The notes: generated by a model from the sequence alone, not told the origin. Positions 43,591 through 54,183 are shown, numbered from the stretch's first letter. The stretch: DNA of 64,000 bases from Candidatus Aquiluna sp. UB-MaderosW2red (GCF_900100865.1 NZ_LT627734.1:1054001-1118000); one strand, 5' to 3'. Numbers and translations: made by a program.

Positions 43591-46266
43591 ATGATGGCAT
43601 CGGATTCAGCAAACACAAAAGAACTCAAGGTCGGAGACAAGACCTACCAAATCTTCTCAATGTCAGAGTTGGGGGCGCAAAAGCTGCCATACAGCCTCAA
43701 GATTTTGCTCGAGAACATGCTGCGAACCCAGGATGGTGCCAACGTCACACAGTCGCACGTAGATGCACTTGTGAATTGGGATCCGCAATCCGAGCCTGAC
43801 ACCGAGATTCAGTTCTCGCCAGCCCGCGTGATTATGCAGGACTTCACAGGAGTACCCTGCATCGTGGATTTGGCTACTATGAGAGAGGCGGTAGTTGCCC
43901 TGGGTGGCGACCCACAAAGGATTAATCCACTAGCCCCTGCCGAAATGGTTATTGACCACTCGGTAGTAATCGATGTAGCTGGGACAGCGGATGCTGCCCA
44001 AAGAAACGTTGAATACGAGTACCTGAGAAATGCCGAGCGCTATCAATTCTTGCGCTGGGGCCAGACCGCTTTTGATAACTTCAAGGTTGTTCCACCTGGC
44101 ACTGGAATCGTGCACCAGGTAAACATCGAGTACTTGGCCCGCACGGTTATGACCAAAGAGCAAGATGGGGTGACCATCGCCTACCCAGATAGCTGCGTTG
44201 GTACCGATAGCCACACCACCATGGTCAACGGTCTTGGCGTATTGGGTTGGGGAGTCGGTGGCATTGAAGCCGAAGCCGCAATGCTCGGTCAGCCAGTCTC
44301 GATGCTGATACCAAAGGTCGTCGGCTTTAAGCTCAAGGGGCAAATTCCGACCGGCGCAACTGCGACAGACGTGGTGCTAACCATCACCGAGATGCTTCGC
44401 AAACACGGCGTAGTTGGCAAGTTTGTTGAGTTCTATGGAAATTCTGTGGCCAATGTTCCGCTTGCCAACAGGGCCACTATCGGAAATATGTCCCCCGAGT
44501 TTGGTTCCACGGTGGCCATTTTTCCGATTGACGACGTGACTTTGGACTACCTCAGAATTACCGGTCGTGATGAAGATCAAATTGCCCTGGTGGAGGCATA
44601 CGCAAAGGCTCAGGGCCTATGGCACGACCCCTCAAATGAGCCGATTTTTAGCGAATATTTGGAACTTGATTTGGCAACTGTCGTTCCCTCAATCGCTGGA
44701 CCCAAAAGGCCGCAAGATCGAGTTTCTCTCACTGCGAGCAAGGCCACATTTGCAGATGACTTAGAAAACTACACCCAGACTTCCTCGCACCCAACAAAGG
44801 TGCACGGCAGTGATTTTTCGATAGATCACGGTGCAGTTACGATTGCGTCAATCACCTCTTGCACAAACACTTCAAACCCTTCCGTCATGTTGGCGGCTGG
44901 GCTCTTGGCCAAAAATGCGGTGGCAAAGGGTCTGCAATCCAAGCCCTGGGTTAAAACCTCGCTGGCCCCGGGATCTAAAGTGGTGACCGATTACTACGAG
45001 AAGTCGGGGTTAAACATTTCGCTGGATGCGCTTGGTTTTCAGACCGTGGGCTACGGCTGCACGACTTGCATCGGTAACTCCGGCCCATTGGACGAAAATA
45101 TTTCGGCCGCAGTAAATGAAAATGATCTTGCGGTAACAGCGGTGCTCTCTGGAAACCGGAACTTTGAGGGTCGTATCAATCCAGACGTGAAGATGAATTA
45201 CTTGGCATCGCCGCCCTTGGTTATTGCCTACGCTCTTGCAGGAACCATGGACTTCGATTTCGAATCCGATTCTTTGGGTCAGGACCAGTCCGGGGCGGAT
45301 GTCTACTTGAAGGACATCTGGCCCACTCCGCAAGAAGTTCAGAGCACTATCGATTCTTCAATCAACTCTGAGATGTTCACTACTCAATACGCTTCAGTTT
45401 TTGATGGCGACGAGCGCTGGAAAGCCATCCCAACTCCTGAGGGCGCGATCTTCGATTGGGATCCAAATTCGACCTATGTGAAAAAGCCCCCGTACTTCGA
45501 CAACATGTCGCTTCTTCCGGAACCGGTTCAAGAGGTCTCGGGCGCACGTGTGTTGGTTAAGCTCGGTGACAGTGTGACCACGGATCACATCTCACCAGCA
45601 GGTTCAATCAAAGCGGATTCGCCAGCCGGAAAGTACCTTTCCGACCGAGGAGTATCAAGGGTTGATTTCAACTCTTATGGCTCAAGGCGCGGCAACCACG
45701 AGGTTATGATTCGTGGCACCTTCGCGAACATCAGGCTTCGGAATCAGCTCCTAAATGAGGTTGAAGGTAGCTATACCCGAGACTTCACAACCACTGGTGG
45801 CGACCAAGCCTTTATCTACGATGCGAGTGAAAACTACCTGAGCCACGGCGTGCCCCTTGTTGCTTTGGCTGGCAAGGAATACGGATCCGGCTCCTCTCGC
45901 GACTGGGCAGCGAAGGGAACTTCGCTTCTTGGTATCAAGGTGGTAATTGCCGAAAGCTTCGAGAGAATTCACCGAAGCAATTTGATTGGTATGGGAGTGC
46001 TGCCGCTGCAGTACCCAAAGAGTGAAACAGCCGCCACTTTGGGATTGGATGGTACCGAGGAGTTTGACTTCACTGGAATTGCCGCACTCAATGATGGGTC
46101 AACGCCGAAAACGGTTCGTGTTGTCGCGAAGCCGACAGCACATTCTCCGGCAGGCAAATCGGTCATTGAGTTTGACGCTATCGTGCGGATTGATACCCCG
46201 GGCGAGGCCGATTATTTCCGAAACGGTGGGATACTCCAATATGTACTTAGAAGCATGGTCGCTTAG
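43591..46266 (+). CDS. acnA: Aconitate hydratase
   Basis: 4Fe-4S enzyme interconverting citrate and isocitrate. 891 residues, normal for AcnA. The cluster ligands are in [10 protein letters not shown] and [33 protein letters not shown] and the C-terminal swivel domain [16 protein letters not shown] are intact. ATG 43591 has GGAGG at 43580-43584; ATG 43594 is possible too. dxs follows 34 nt later in the same direction. Confidence 0.97.
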   Translation: MMASDSANTKELKVGDKTYQIFSMSELGAQKLPYSLKILLENMLRTQDGANVTQSHVDALVNWDPQSEPDTEIQFSPARVIMQDFTGVPCIVDLATMREAVVALGGDPQRINPLAPAEMVIDHSVVIDVAGTADAAQRNVEYEYLRNAERYQFLRWGQTAFDNFKVVPPGTGIVHQVNIEYLARTVMTKEQDGVTIAYPDSCVGTDSHTTMVNGLGVLGWGVGGIEAEAAMLGQPVSMLIPKVVGFKLKGQIPTGATATDVVLTITEMLRKHGVVGKFVEFYGNSVANVPLANRATIGNMSPEFGSTVAIFPIDDVTLDYLRITGRDEDQIALVEAYAKAQGLWHDPSNEPIFSEYLELDLATVVPSIAGPKRPQDRVSLTASKATFADDLENYTQTSSHPTKVHGSDFSIDHGAVTIASITSCTNTSNPSVMLAAGLLAKNAVAKGLQSKPWVKTSLAPGSKVVTDYYEKSGLNISLDALGFQTVGYGCTTCIGNSGPLDENISAAVNENDLAVTAVLSGNRNFEGRINPDVKMNYLASPPLVIAYALAGTMDFDFESDSLGQDQSGADVYLKDIWPTPQEVQSTIDSSINSEMFTTQYASVFDGDERWKAIPTPEGAIFDWDPNSTYVKKPPYFDNMSLLPEPVQEVSGARVLVKLGDSVTTDHISPAGSIKADSPAGKYLSDRGVSRVDFNSYGSRRGNHEVMIRGTFANIRLRNQLLNEVEGSYTRDFTTTGGDQAFIYDASENYLSHGVPLVALAGKEYGSGSSRDWAAKGTSLLGIKVVIAESFERIHRSNLIGMGVLPLQYPKSETAATLGLDGTEEFDFTGIAALNDGSTPKTVRVVAKPTAHSPAGKSVIEFDAIVRIDTPGEADYFRNGGILQYVLRSMVA

Positions 46267-46300
46267 GAATCTCGGCTAGATGGGTTTGGTTGGCTAAATC

Positions 46301-48244
46301 ATGAGCATCTTAGAACGCATTTTAGGCCCCAGAGACCTTGACTCACTGAGCGACTCTGAGCTTGCTATCTTGTGCAAAGAGTTGCGCGACTACCTGATCG
46401 AATCCGTGGCTAAGACCGGAGGGCATCTTGGCCCTAACCTTGGAGTCGTTGAGACAACAGTCGCAATCCATCGAGTTTTTAATTCACCAAAAGATGCCAT
46501 CGTCTTCGATACTGGGCACCAGTCCTATGTCCATAAATTATTGACCGGTAGGCAGGATTTTTCAAGGCTAAGACAAAAGGGCGGTTTAGCCGGATACCCA
46601 CAGCGTTCAGAGTCTGAGCACGACATCGTGGAATCTTCGCACGCTTCTTCATCATTGTCATGGGCAGACGGCATTTCTCGAGCTTTTACCGCAACTGGGC
46701 AGACTGACCGTCATGTTGTTGCGGTGATAGGCGACGGCGCTCTTACTGGTGGGATGGCCTGGGAAGCACTAAATAACATCACCGATGACAACGATCGCAA
46801 TTTGGTGATCATCGTGAACGACAACGGGCGATCCTACGCCCCGACGATTGGTGGGCTTGCGAAGACCCTGAATGCCATTCGCATTGAGCCTTGGTACCGC
46901 AAGGGCTACCGAGTGTCCAAAAGATTCTTTGGGGCATTTGGACCACTGGGTAGATCTATTTTTACCGGGATTCACGCGGCCGGGCAGGCCGTAACACAAG
47001 ACCTCAGCTCAAAGGGAATCTTCCCCAACCTCAACATTCAATACATTGGGCCAATTGACGGGCACAATCTAAAAGAGATGGAAGAAGCACTGTCTAAGGC
47101 TAAGAAATATGGTGCGCCCGTCATTGTGCACGCCATCACTCAAAAAGGTAAGGGTTACGACCCGGCACTTAGCGATGAGGCCGATCAGTTCCACGCTGTC
47201 GGGCAGATCGACATTATTAGTGGGCAACCGCTCAAGGCTTCGAACTCACTTTCTTGGACTAAGGTCTTCGCTCAGGAAATGGTTCGCTTAGCGGACCACA
47301 ATGACAAGTTGGTAGCTATCACCGGTGCCATGCTGATACCGGTTGGTTTAAATGAGATGGCCAAAAAGTACCCGGCTAGGGTTTTCGATGTTGGTATAGC
47401 AGAGCAACATGCCGTTACCGCAGCAGCTGGCATGGCCTACGGTGGACTCCATCCAGTGGTGGCAATCTATTCAACTTTTCTAAACAGGGCCTTTGATCAA
47501 CTCTTGATGGATGTTGCCCTTCACAAGGCCGGTGTGACTTTTGTATTGGATCGCGCTGGGATTACCGGGCCCGATGGCGCCTCACACCACGGAGTCTGGG
47601 ACCTATCGATACTGCAAGTTGTGCCGGGCATAAGAATCTCGGCACCGCGAGACGAATCATCGCTGCGAGAACAGCTCGGTGAGGCGATTCAAATTAATGA
47701 CGCACCAACTGTTGTGCGCTTTCCTAAGGGGTCAGTGACCAAAGACATAGCCGCTCTTAGACGCACCAGTGACGGTGTGGACGTTCTGCACGAGTCAGCA
47801 GCTAAAGATGTTTTGATTGTGGCGGTTGGTTCTTTTGTGCCGGCTGCTCTAAAAGTCGCTGAACTTTTGGCAAATCAGGGGATTGGCGCGAGCGTAGTGG
47901 ATCCACGCTGGATTCTCCCGGTCTCCAAGGATTTGGTTGAGCTATCAAGAGACCACAGGCTCGTGGTGACCATGGAGGATGGCGTCAGGGTTGGCGGCTT
48001 TGGAACCAGATTGCGTCAGGAGCTTCGCGCTAATGAAGTGGACACCGGTTTGAATGAGGTCGGGGTTCCAGCTGAGTTTTTGGAACATGCCGAGCGAGAA
48101 GAAATCTTGGAGCGGCTTGGTCTTACACCACAAGCTATTGCGAGAGACATCGTGGCTCAGGTATTAGGCGCTAAAGTTCCACACGCTAAGCCGCTTCCGG
48201 ATTCTCGGGCGTTTGATGAGCTTTCTCAAGACCTTCCGAAATAA
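46301..48244 (+). CDS. dxs: 1-deoxy-D-xylulose-5-phosphate synthase
   Basis: Thiamine diphosphate enzyme that joins pyruvate and glyceraldehyde 3-phosphate in the MEP pathway to isoprenoids. 647 residues. Seen: GGHLGPNLGVVE near residue 42, the cofactor motif GDGALTGGMAWEALN, DRAGITGPDGASHHGVWD and VRFPKG. The 3' end overlaps convergent rnd by 59 nt, so both C-termini are encoded on opposite strands of the same DNA. Confidence 0.96.
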   Translation: MSILERILGPRDLDSLSDSELAILCKELRDYLIESVAKTGGHLGPNLGVVETTVAIHRVFNSPKDAIVFDTGHQSYVHKLLTGRQDFSRLRQKGGLAGYPQRSESEHDIVESSHASSSLSWADGISRAFTATGQTDRHVVAVIGDGALTGGMAWEALNNITDDNDRNLVIIVNDNGRSYAPTIGGLAKTLNAIRIEPWYRKGYRVSKRFFGAFGPLGRSIFTGIHAAGQAVTQDLSSKGIFPNLNIQYIGPIDGHNLKEMEEALSKAKKYGAPVIVHAITQKGKGYDPALSDEADQFHAVGQIDIISGQPLKASNSLSWTKVFAQEMVRLADHNDKLVAITGAMLIPVGLNEMAKKYPARVFDVGIAEQHAVTAAAGMAYGGLHPVVAIYSTFLNRAFDQLLMDVALHKAGVTFVLDRAGITGPDGASHHGVWDLSILQVVPGIRISAPRDESSLREQLGEAIQINDAPTVVRFPKGSVTKDIAALRRTSDGVDVLHESAAKDVLIVAVGSFVPAALKVAELLANQGIGASVVDPRWILPVSKDLVELSRDHRLVVTMEDGVRVGGFGTRLRQELRANEVDTGLNEVGVPAEFLEHAEREEILERLGLTPQAIARDIVAQVLGAKVPHAKPLPDSRAFDELSQDLPK

Positions 48245-49394
48245 TCTTCGCAACGAGTTCAATTTGCCATTTCCTGGCGCCGAGATCTTTGAGCTGACTC
48301 TCGATGTTCTCTTGAGGTTCAAAGCACACTCTTCGCAAGTAGTCAGGGGTCAAAAGGTTTTCAATCGGAAGTTTCAGCTCGGTGGCCTGTTCCAACATCA
48401 TTGGGCGGATGATTTCTAGCCGCGCATGAGCCTCTGGAAAGCGCTTCTCCCAGCTGCGGTGACTGGGAATACCATTCCCTTTTTCTCTGGCTAAAAGTTC
48501 AACTTCTAATTTTGGCGCCTTTTCAATTGCCTCCCACCAGGTGGCAAGAAGTGATCTGGAGGCGCGGCCCTGGAATTCCTTATTATTCGCCAGCTCGGAT
48601 TTGCTTTTGGGAACGGCTGTCACCGCGGCCATCACTGAACGATCTGGAATCAGGCGACCGGGCGCAACGTCTCTTTCGATGGCAATAGCATTGCGAGCTT
48701 GCCAAATGCTCGCGGCCACCTTGAGCTTTGATAAGTCCTTGATCTTGGATAAACCAGGCAATCCACGCCAGGGCTCTTCTAGTGGGGCCTTTGGCTGGAA
48801 GCTCAGCAGGTTCTTAAAGTCTTGTATTGCCCATTCGAGTTTCCCCTGCTCGATGAGGCTGGCTTTGATTTTCTCCCAAAGCTCATGAAGCACGTCGACA
48901 TCTAGGGCCGCGTAGTCCAACATCGCTGGGCTCAGGGGCCTCAGTGACCAATCGGAAGCACTGTGTTCCTTAGCAAGTTCAAGTTCTAATAGCTCTGCGC
49001 ATAAGGAGCCGAGACCGACCTTTTCCATACCCGCGATGCGAGCCGCGAGCTCAGTATCAATCAAACTGCTCGGCCTAATCCCTAACTCCTGGAGACACGG
49101 CAAGTCTTGAGTGGCAGCGTGCAGCAACCAGGTCTTTTGCTGAATAGCCTTGGCAAGCAAAGTGTTCCAATCGGGCACGTGTTGATCTAGCTCGATTGGG
49201 TCAAGAAGATAAATGCTGCCTTGGTAGATTGAAATTTGAAGCAAATAAGCTCGATTGGAAAACTTGAACCCCGAAGCGCGTTCGGCGTCGAGTCCAATCG
49301 CATCATTGCTATTCTCCAGCTCGGCCAGAAATGCGTCGAAAATAATGTGGCTGTCAACTACAACAACGGGGGAGCGCGGTTTATCTAACTTCAA
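48186..49394 (-). CDS. rnd: RNase D-like exonuclease with HRDC domain
   Basis: 402-residue protein: DEDD-type 3'-5' exonuclease domain (residues 15-200) with AIGLDAERASGF (Asp-x-Glu), TQDLPCLQELG and MLDYAALDVDVLHELW (Tyr-x3-Asp), followed by an HRDC domain near residues 220-290 (ASIWQARNAIAIERDVAPGR). It probably trims structured RNA 3' ends such as tRNA precursors. TTG start at 49394, overlapping the DUF3000 stop by 4 nt. Antisense overlap with dxs is 59 nt. Confidence 0.92.
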   Translation of the reverse strand: MKLDKPRSPVVVVDSHIIFDAFLAELENSNDAIGLDAERASGFKFSNRAYLLQISIYQGSIYLLDPIELDQHVPDWNTLLAKAIQQKTWLLHAATQDLPCLQELGIRPSSLIDTELAARIAGMEKVGLGSLCAELLELELAKEHSASDWSLRPLSPAMLDYAALDVDVLHELWEKIKASLIEQGKLEWAIQDFKNLLSFQPKAPLEEPWRGLPGLSKIKDLSKLKVAASIWQARNAIAIERDVAPGRLIPDRSVMAAVTAVPKSKSELANNKEFQGRASRSLLATWWEAIEKAPKLEVELLAREKGNGIPSHRSWEKRFPEAHARLEIIRPMMLEQATELKLPIENLLTPDYLRRVCFEPQENIESQLKDLGARKWQIELVAKIISEGLEKAHQTPENPEAA

Positions 49395-49951
49395 CTAATT
49401 CTCGTTACTTTAGATTCGATCGGTGGCAAGCCCGAAATCAATGCCAATAGTTCTATCCAGCCCAGCAGGTGCGGTCGAAAATCAAGGTCACCAGGAGCCC
49501 AGGACGCACGAATTTCCAATTCGGCATGCTGCGGCTGGGAGATTAGGGTCCCATGGCCTGTTGAGAGGACCGTGGTGGTGGTGCCAGCTTCGTGGCTGAA
49601 ACTGGCATTTTGCCCAGCTAGCGAATCCCTGAGCCACTCCCACGGCAGTTGTGAAAGATACTCGTCTCGAGCCATGTCAAGTTCTATCGGGCTCTTGGCA
49701 TAGCCAATCATTCGAAAAGGCCCGTTCCAGCCCTCTGGCTCTGCAGGATCATGACAGAAAACCAATCTGGACACGCCATGATCGCTCGCAATTTGGTGGT
49801 CGATTTCGGCGGCAATCGCAAAGGCCTCCGGGGATATTCCCTGTGGTGAGGGGATTTGAGTCAGAGTTATTTCTGGTCTAGTCGTTACGGCTGCCAGCGG
49901 TGCGAGCACGCTTAAGAAACGTTCACTGAGATCGCTTAGGTCTAACTCCAC
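49391..49951 (-). CDS. DUF3000 family protein
   Basis: 186-residue soluble protein of the actinobacterial DUF3000 family. The pattern TTRPEITLTQIPSPQGISPE near residues 21-40 and RLVFCHDPAEPEGWNGPFRM followed by PWEWLRDSLAG fits. The function is unknown. GTG start at 49951. It precedes rnd with a 4-nt overlap, a gene order seen widely in actinobacteria. Confidence 0.9.
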   Translation of the reverse strand: MELDLSDLSERFLSVLAPLAAVTTRPEITLTQIPSPQGISPEAFAIAAEIDHQIASDHGVSRLVFCHDPAEPEGWNGPFRMIGYAKSPIELDMARDEYLSQLPWEWLRDSLAGQNASFSHEAGTTTTVLSTGHGTLISQPQHAELEIRASWAPGDLDFRPHLLGWIELLALISGLPPIESKVTRIS

Positions 49952-49986
49952 TTTAGAAATTTACTCGCAGTCATCCTGATCAAGGC

Positions 49987-50580
49987 TTAGCCACGCCCAG
50001 TGCTCATTAGGATGGTCAGCTCAGCTACTCTTAGCTTCGCTGCAATTTCAAGGTTATTTTCTCTTGCGAATAAATTTGCGCCATCACCTTGCTCGCAACT
50101 AATGACTAGAACATCCAGGGCATTTGCTTCCAATAGTTCAAAAGTTCCTGCTGCTCCAAACTCGCATTGAATCCTTTGATACTCCATGCCCTTGAGAATC
50201 CTGAGACCTTGGTAGACCGAATTCGCTTCCAGGCCGGACCCCGAAAGCGGACTCAGGTTCAGAACTTTTCCGAGCCCAGCACCATAGGTCTCGGATGAAA
50301 GCTTGCGAGACAACACCGCAAGATCTTTTTTCTTTGGCCTAATGGTTCCCTCCGCGCGGGCGGTCTTGCCCGATGTGTAAATGATTTGTGATTGCCCGCG
50401 AAGGCACTTTAGAAGCTTGAGGTCAAGTTCCCCTCCGATACCGCGAGAATTCCCGAGAGCATTTACCGTGCTACCAAAGGAGTCGACAACCAAAGATCCC
50501 GTGATTTTGAAGCCTGAGATGAGAGCGGTCAAGTAGCTCAACTCGCTTTGCTCATAGGTCCCAAGCGAGTCAGTTATCAA
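49987..50580 (-). CDS. RibD C-terminal-like (dihydrofolate reductase-fold) reductase
   Basis: 197-residue stand-alone protein resembling the reductase domain of RibD. Seen: GSLVVDSFGSTVNALGNSRG near residues 32-51 and LDLKLLKCLRGQSQIIYTSGKTARAEG, which matches the NADPH-binding start of the fold; the C-terminal part is less conserved. Family members reduce pyrimidine intermediates of riboflavin synthesis or related substrates; the substrate here is unknown. TTG start at 50580, overlapping sufE by 11 nt, so it is part of the sulfurtransferase-sufE unit. Confidence 0.8.
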   Translation of the reverse strand: MITDSLGTYEQSELSYLTALISGFKITGSLVVDSFGSTVNALGNSRGIGGELDLKLLKCLRGQSQIIYTSGKTARAEGTIRPKKKDLAVLSRKLSSETYGAGLGKVLNLSPLSGSGLEANSVYQGLRILKGMEYQRIQCEFGAAGTFELLEANALDVLVISCEQGDGANLFARENNLEIAAKLRVAELTILMSTGRG

Positions 50581-50998
50581 GCTGAATTAACTCTCGCGTT
50601 TTTCGCTTGATTCGATAAAGCATCCCCCGCATACCCCTGACCCGAAGCGGTGAGATGAGTTTGTCTAGCCCCAGCTCTGATGGGAAATCATCGCTCAGGG
50701 CTAAAATATCGGCGGCGCTCTGCCCGTTAAGTGCAGAACTAAGAACTGATGCGAATCCCCTTGTGGTTGGTGATTCCCTAGGCGCCGAAAAGTGAAGGTT
50801 TACCTTGCTCGAGTCGCCATCCACGGCGATGAACACTGGTGACTGACACTCCTCAACTCTCTCCATGAGCTCCGGGTGTTGACCGAAACGATCGGCAAGC
50901 TCAGGAAGCGCCTCGCTAAATTCGAGCAGGAGCTGAAGTCGCTCTCGTTCTGGAGTTAGGTTGAAGTCTTCGGTGACTAGCCGAGCAGACTCAATCAT
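50570..50998 (-). CDS. sufE: SufE family sulfur acceptor protein
   Basis: 142-residue protein. SufE accepts sulfur from a cysteine desulfurase for Fe-S cluster assembly. The acceptor Cys is in [15 protein letters not shown] near residue 51, and the C-terminal [19 protein letters not shown] is typical of actinobacterial SufE. The ATG overlaps the sulfurtransferase stop (50995-50998). No cysteine desulfurase is in the window, so the donor is elsewhere or is the adjacent sulfurtransferase. Confidence 0.92.
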   Translation of the reverse strand: MIESARLVTEDFNLTPERERLQLLLEFSEALPELADRFGQHPELMERVEECQSPVFIAVDGDSSKVNLHFSAPRESPTTRGFASVLSSALNGQSAADILALSDDFPSELGLDKLISPLRVRGMRGMLYRIKRKTRELIQLDN

Positions 50999-51870
50999 CT
51001 AGCGACTCCTGGCTCCTCGCCCACAGCAATTGGGACACCGACAAGGTTTCCCCACTCGGTCCAGCTGCCATCGTAATTTTTTACATTTTTCACTCCCAGA
51101 AGGTACTTCAAAACGAACCAGGAGTGACTTGAGCGCTCACCAATTCTGCAGTAGGCGATGAAGTCTGAGTCTCGATCAAAGCCGGTGTTCTTGAAATAAA
51201 TCTCTTCGAGCTCCGCTAGCGTCCTGAAAGTTTCATCCTCCTGGATAGCTTTTGACCAGGGAATGGATGCGGCTGTTGGGATGTGTCCGCCACGAGAAGC
51301 GCCCTCGTTGGGGTAATCCGGCATGTGCAGTCTTTCTCCGGTGTACTCCGGGAAGGAACGAACATCAATGAGCGGCGCACCGAGTTTCTCCAGTACTTCT
51401 TCCCTAAAAGCCCTGATAGTTGAATCATCACGCTCGACAATCGGGTATTGCCCGGATGAGGCAGCCGGAGCATCTTTGGTTAGCTCGCGTCCGGCCGAAA
51501 TCCACTTTGCCCTGCCGCCATCGAGCATGCGAACGTCCTGGTGACCAAAGAGCTTGAAGACCCAAAAGGCATAGGTTGCCCACCAGTTGCTCTTGTCTCC
51601 GTAAAGCACGACAGTGTCGTCTCGGGAAATGCCTTTTTCGTTCATGAGCTTCGCAAAAGCTTCGCCATCTAGGTAGTCACGAGAAGCTGGGTGATTCAAT
51701 TCGGTGTGCCAATCGAGCTTCACAGCGGTCGGGATGTGGCCAGTTTCATAGAGCAAAATGTCCTCATCACACTCCACAACCTTCACGCTGGCAAGGTTCT
51801 CAAATAGCCAGCTATCAGTGACAACAACCTCTGGGTGGGCGTACTGGGCGATTCGCTCGTTCTGGCTCAT
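50995..51870 (-). CDS. sseA: Rhodanese-type sulfurtransferase
   Basis: 291-residue two-domain rhodanese. The active-site Cys is in [18 protein letters not shown] in the C-terminal domain; the N-terminal domain is catalytically silent. The loop CRIGERS is the form seen in actinobacterial thiosulfate/3-mercaptopyruvate sulfurtransferases; the substrate cannot be told apart by eye. It is co-transcribed with sufE (4-nt overlap) and is divergent from zapE, 50 nt away. Confidence 0.92.
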   Translation of the reverse strand: MSQNERIAQYAHPEVVVTDSWLFENLASVKVVECDEDILLYETGHIPTAVKLDWHTELNHPASRDYLDGEAFAKLMNEKGISRDDTVVLYGDKSNWWATYAFWVFKLFGHQDVRMLDGGRAKWISAGRELTKDAPAASSGQYPIVERDDSTIRAFREEVLEKLGAPLIDVRSFPEYTGERLHMPDYPNEGASRGGHIPTAASIPWSKAIQEDETFRTLAELEEIYFKNTGFDRDSDFIAYCRIGERSSHSWFVLKYLLGVKNVKNYDGSWTEWGNLVGVPIAVGEEPGVAR

Positions 51871-51920
51871 GGTGCTCCATTCGTTGAATTAGAATTGTCC
51901 GATTAGAAAAAGGGTGGCAA

Positions 51921-52916
51921 GTGTCTGAACCAAGTTCGCTTCGAGGCGATTCCCTCACCTCCATTCTCCCAGAAATTTCGACCATAGAGCTCATGCGCGG
52001 ACTAATGCCTCCCAGAGAGTTTGAAACCTCAAGGTTTGATAACTACATTCCGGACCAAAATTTCCCGAGCCAGGCTACAGCCCTTGAACTCGCGATTCAG
52101 TTTGTGGCTCCTTCAAGACCTAAGCGCAAAGCACCAGAGACTAATCCGGGAATTTATCTAGACGGCGGCTTTGGAGTCGGCAAGACCCACCTCCTGGCTT
52201 CAATATGGCATGGCTTCAGCGGTAGGAGGGCCTTCGGTTCATTTTTGGATTACACCTCGCTGGTTGGGTATCTGGGGTTCCAGCAAGCACTAAGTCAACT
52301 GGGCGAGTACAAACTAATCTGCATCGACGAGTTCGAGCTAGATGATCCGGGCGACACGATGATCATGTCGCGATTGCTAAAAGAACTCAGTCAAAAAGGG
52401 GTTCGGTTTGCCGCAACCTCAAACACTCCGCCCAACGCCCTGGGCGAGGGGCGCTTTGCGGCTTCAGATTTCAAACGAGAGATTCAAGGCCTTGGGGAGC
52501 GCTTTCAAATGGTCTCAATTGATGGCGATGACTATCGCCATCGAGATTCGGATACTCATGTCGAATCAATGAGCGAAGCGGGCCTTCAGGGCTGGGTGTT
52601 GCAGCAAGATAATGGTTACTCAGACTCTTTTGAAGATTTGCTCAAGCATCTCGCGGCACTTCACCCGACAAAGTATCGGGCTTTGGTCTCTAGGGCCACC
52701 GGAGTAGGAATAACAGATTTTCATCAACTCGAGGACCAAGCTCAAGCACTGAGGTTTGTTGGCTTTATTGATCGACTTTACGAGGCAAAGGTGCCCTTGC
52801 GAACCTCGGGGAAGGTTCCGGTCACCATGGTCTTCTCGGAAACAATGAAGCTTGGTGGTTACCGGAAAAAATATCTAAGAGCAATTTCTCGAATTGGGGC
52901 GCTGAGCGAACTCTAA
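51921..52916 (+). CDS. zapE: Cell division protein ZapE (AFG1-like ATPase)
   Basis: 331-residue AFG1-family P-loop ATPase. Walker A is GGFGVGKTHLLAS near residue 78, Walker B is LICIDEFELDDPGD, and AATSNTPPNALGEGRF is the sensor-like region; GYRKKYLRAISRI ends the protein. In Escherichia coli ZapE binds the division ring; in actinobacteria the role is less studied. GTG start at 51921. The stop overlaps the convergent nhaA stop. Confidence 0.92.
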   Translation: MSEPSSLRGDSLTSILPEISTIELMRGLMPPREFETSRFDNYIPDQNFPSQATALELAIQFVAPSRPKRKAPETNPGIYLDGGFGVGKTHLLASIWHGFSGRRAFGSFLDYTSLVGYLGFQQALSQLGEYKLICIDEFELDDPGDTMIMSRLLKELSQKGVRFAATSNTPPNALGEGRFAASDFKREIQGLGERFQMVSIDGDDYRHRDSDTHVESMSEAGLQGWVLQQDNGYSDSFEDLLKHLAALHPTKYRALVSRATGVGITDFHQLEDQAQALRFVGFIDRLYEAKVPLRTSGKVPVTMVFSETMKLGGYRKKYLRAISRIGALSEL

Positions 52917-54064
52917 GACTTGTCTTGCTGAGCTTGTTTCTCAAGCCTGCGCTTGCGCATGTGATATCGGCCGCGGTATTGCGAAAGTGCCGCACCGAGA
53001 GTCATGGCAATTAAAGACCCAAGCACAACGCCCAGGGTGCCTTCCGAAATCAGCTCTTCGTTTCCCTTGAAAGCGAGTTTTGTCATCAAAAGCGAAACCG
53101 TGAAACCGACTCCAGCCAATAGGGAGATGGCCATGAAATCAAGAGGTTCCAAATCGAGCTTGGCTTCCTTTCTAGCTATCGCATTTCCCAGAACGCCAAA
53201 GGCCGTGATGCCCACCATCTTGCCAAGTGGCAAGGCAATCATTATGCCCAGGAATACCGAAGAGGTGTCGCCTTCGAATTTTGGAAGCAAGATGCCCACC
53301 GAGAAGAAGGCAAATAATGGAAGTACAACGGTGCTTGTCCACGGCTGAAGCTTCTTCGTCAGCGCATGGGTCTTCTTGCTCGGAATTATTAGACCAAGAA
53401 TCACTCCGGCAACCGTGGCGTGAATACCGGATTGGAAAACCGTGTACCAGAGCAATATGAAGGTTACGGTTCTGAGCAGGTTAATAGGCAGTTTATTTTT
53501 GCGCTCTGCATAAATGTGCGCGGCTGCGATAGCCGCGGTGGCCAAGAGCCAAAACGGCTGAGCATCTTCAGTGAAAAATATTGCGATGATTGAGATCGCA
53601 ACCAGGTCATCAAAGATTGCGAGAGCTAGCAGGAATATCCTTGCGGACCGTGGTAGCCCGCGACCAAATATGGCCAGGACCCCGAGTGCGAATGCGATGT
53701 CGGTCGCAGTGGGAATTGGCCAGCCATTTACGTAGTCCCCACTGGAATTAAAGACCAAGTAAACCGAGGCCGGCACAGCTATGCCGCCAATCCCAGCTAG
53801 AACTGGAACGAAAGCGGTGGATGCTTTGGAAAGCATGCCGGATGTGAGCTCGTATTTGAGTTCTAGACCTGCCACCAAAAAGAAAACGGCGAGAAATAAA
53901 TCACTTACTAACATCTCCAGACTCAGGTTGAGGTTCAAAAAATCTATGCTCAAGTCAAAGTCTTTGGCAGCGAATAAGCCTGGCCCCAAGGGGCTGTTTG
54001 CAACTATTAAGCCAATTATGGCGGCCGCCATAAGGGCAATTGCGGCAGATCTTTCGCTTTTCAT
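52913..54064 (-). CDS. nhaA: Na+/H+ antiporter NhaA
   Basis: 383-residue antiporter with about 11-12 membrane segments that exchanges Na+ for H+ and supports pH and salt tolerance. The paired aspartates are in ALAIFDDLVAISIIAIF and the conserved TATDIAFALGVLAIFG is intact, as are VAGLELKYEL and LAGVGFTVSLLMTKLAF. The C-terminal tail is basic (HMRKRRLEKQAQQ). It is divergent from amt, whose upstream GlnR-like site lies in the shared gap. Confidence 0.95.
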   Translation of the reverse strand: MKSERSAAIALMAAAIIGLIVANSPLGPGLFAAKDFDLSIDFLNLNLSLEMLVSDLFLAVFFLVAGLELKYELTSGMLSKASTAFVPVLAGIGGIAVPASVYLVFNSSGDYVNGWPIPTATDIAFALGVLAIFGRGLPRSARIFLLALAIFDDLVAISIIAIFFTEDAQPFWLLATAAIAAAHIYAERKNKLPINLLRTVTFILLWYTVFQSGIHATVAGVILGLIIPSKKTHALTKKLQPWTSTVVLPLFAFFSVGILLPKFEGDTSSVFLGIMIALPLGKMVGITAFGVLGNAIARKEAKLDLEPLDFMAISLLAGVGFTVSLLMTKLAFKGNEELISEGTLGVVLGSLIAMTLGAALSQYRGRYHMRKRRLEKQAQQDKS

Positions 54065-54077
54065 GGATTCTTATCTT

Positions 54078-54094
54078 TTTACATTCTGGAAACA
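54078..54094 (+). promoter_or_regulatory. Candidate GlnR-type nitrogen regulator site upstream of amt
   Basis: TTTACATTCTGGAAACA, i.e. TTTAC, six bases, GAAAC, fits the GlnR half-site form GTnAC-n6-GAAAC. It starts 106 nt upstream of the amt ATG. A second GAAAC follows at 54112-54116, 23 nt after the first (22 is canonical). The 17-mer matches the glnA1 upstream motif at 14 of 17 positions. Confidence 0.5.
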
Positions 54095-54139
54095 AATCTA
54101 GGCAGTCAATCGAAACATCAATCAAGTTAACTGACGGCA

Positions 54140-54157
54140 TCAACCCATCAAGGGTTG
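54140..54157 (+). promoter_or_regulatory. Small hairpin in the amt leader
   Basis: CAACCC and GGGTTG form a 6-bp stem around a short loop, about 30 nt before the amt start. It lacks a T-run, so it is not a terminator. Its role is unknown; it may only be a chance inverted repeat. Confidence 0.25.
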
Positions 54158-54183
54158 CTTCAACTCTATGAGAGGAATCCTCG

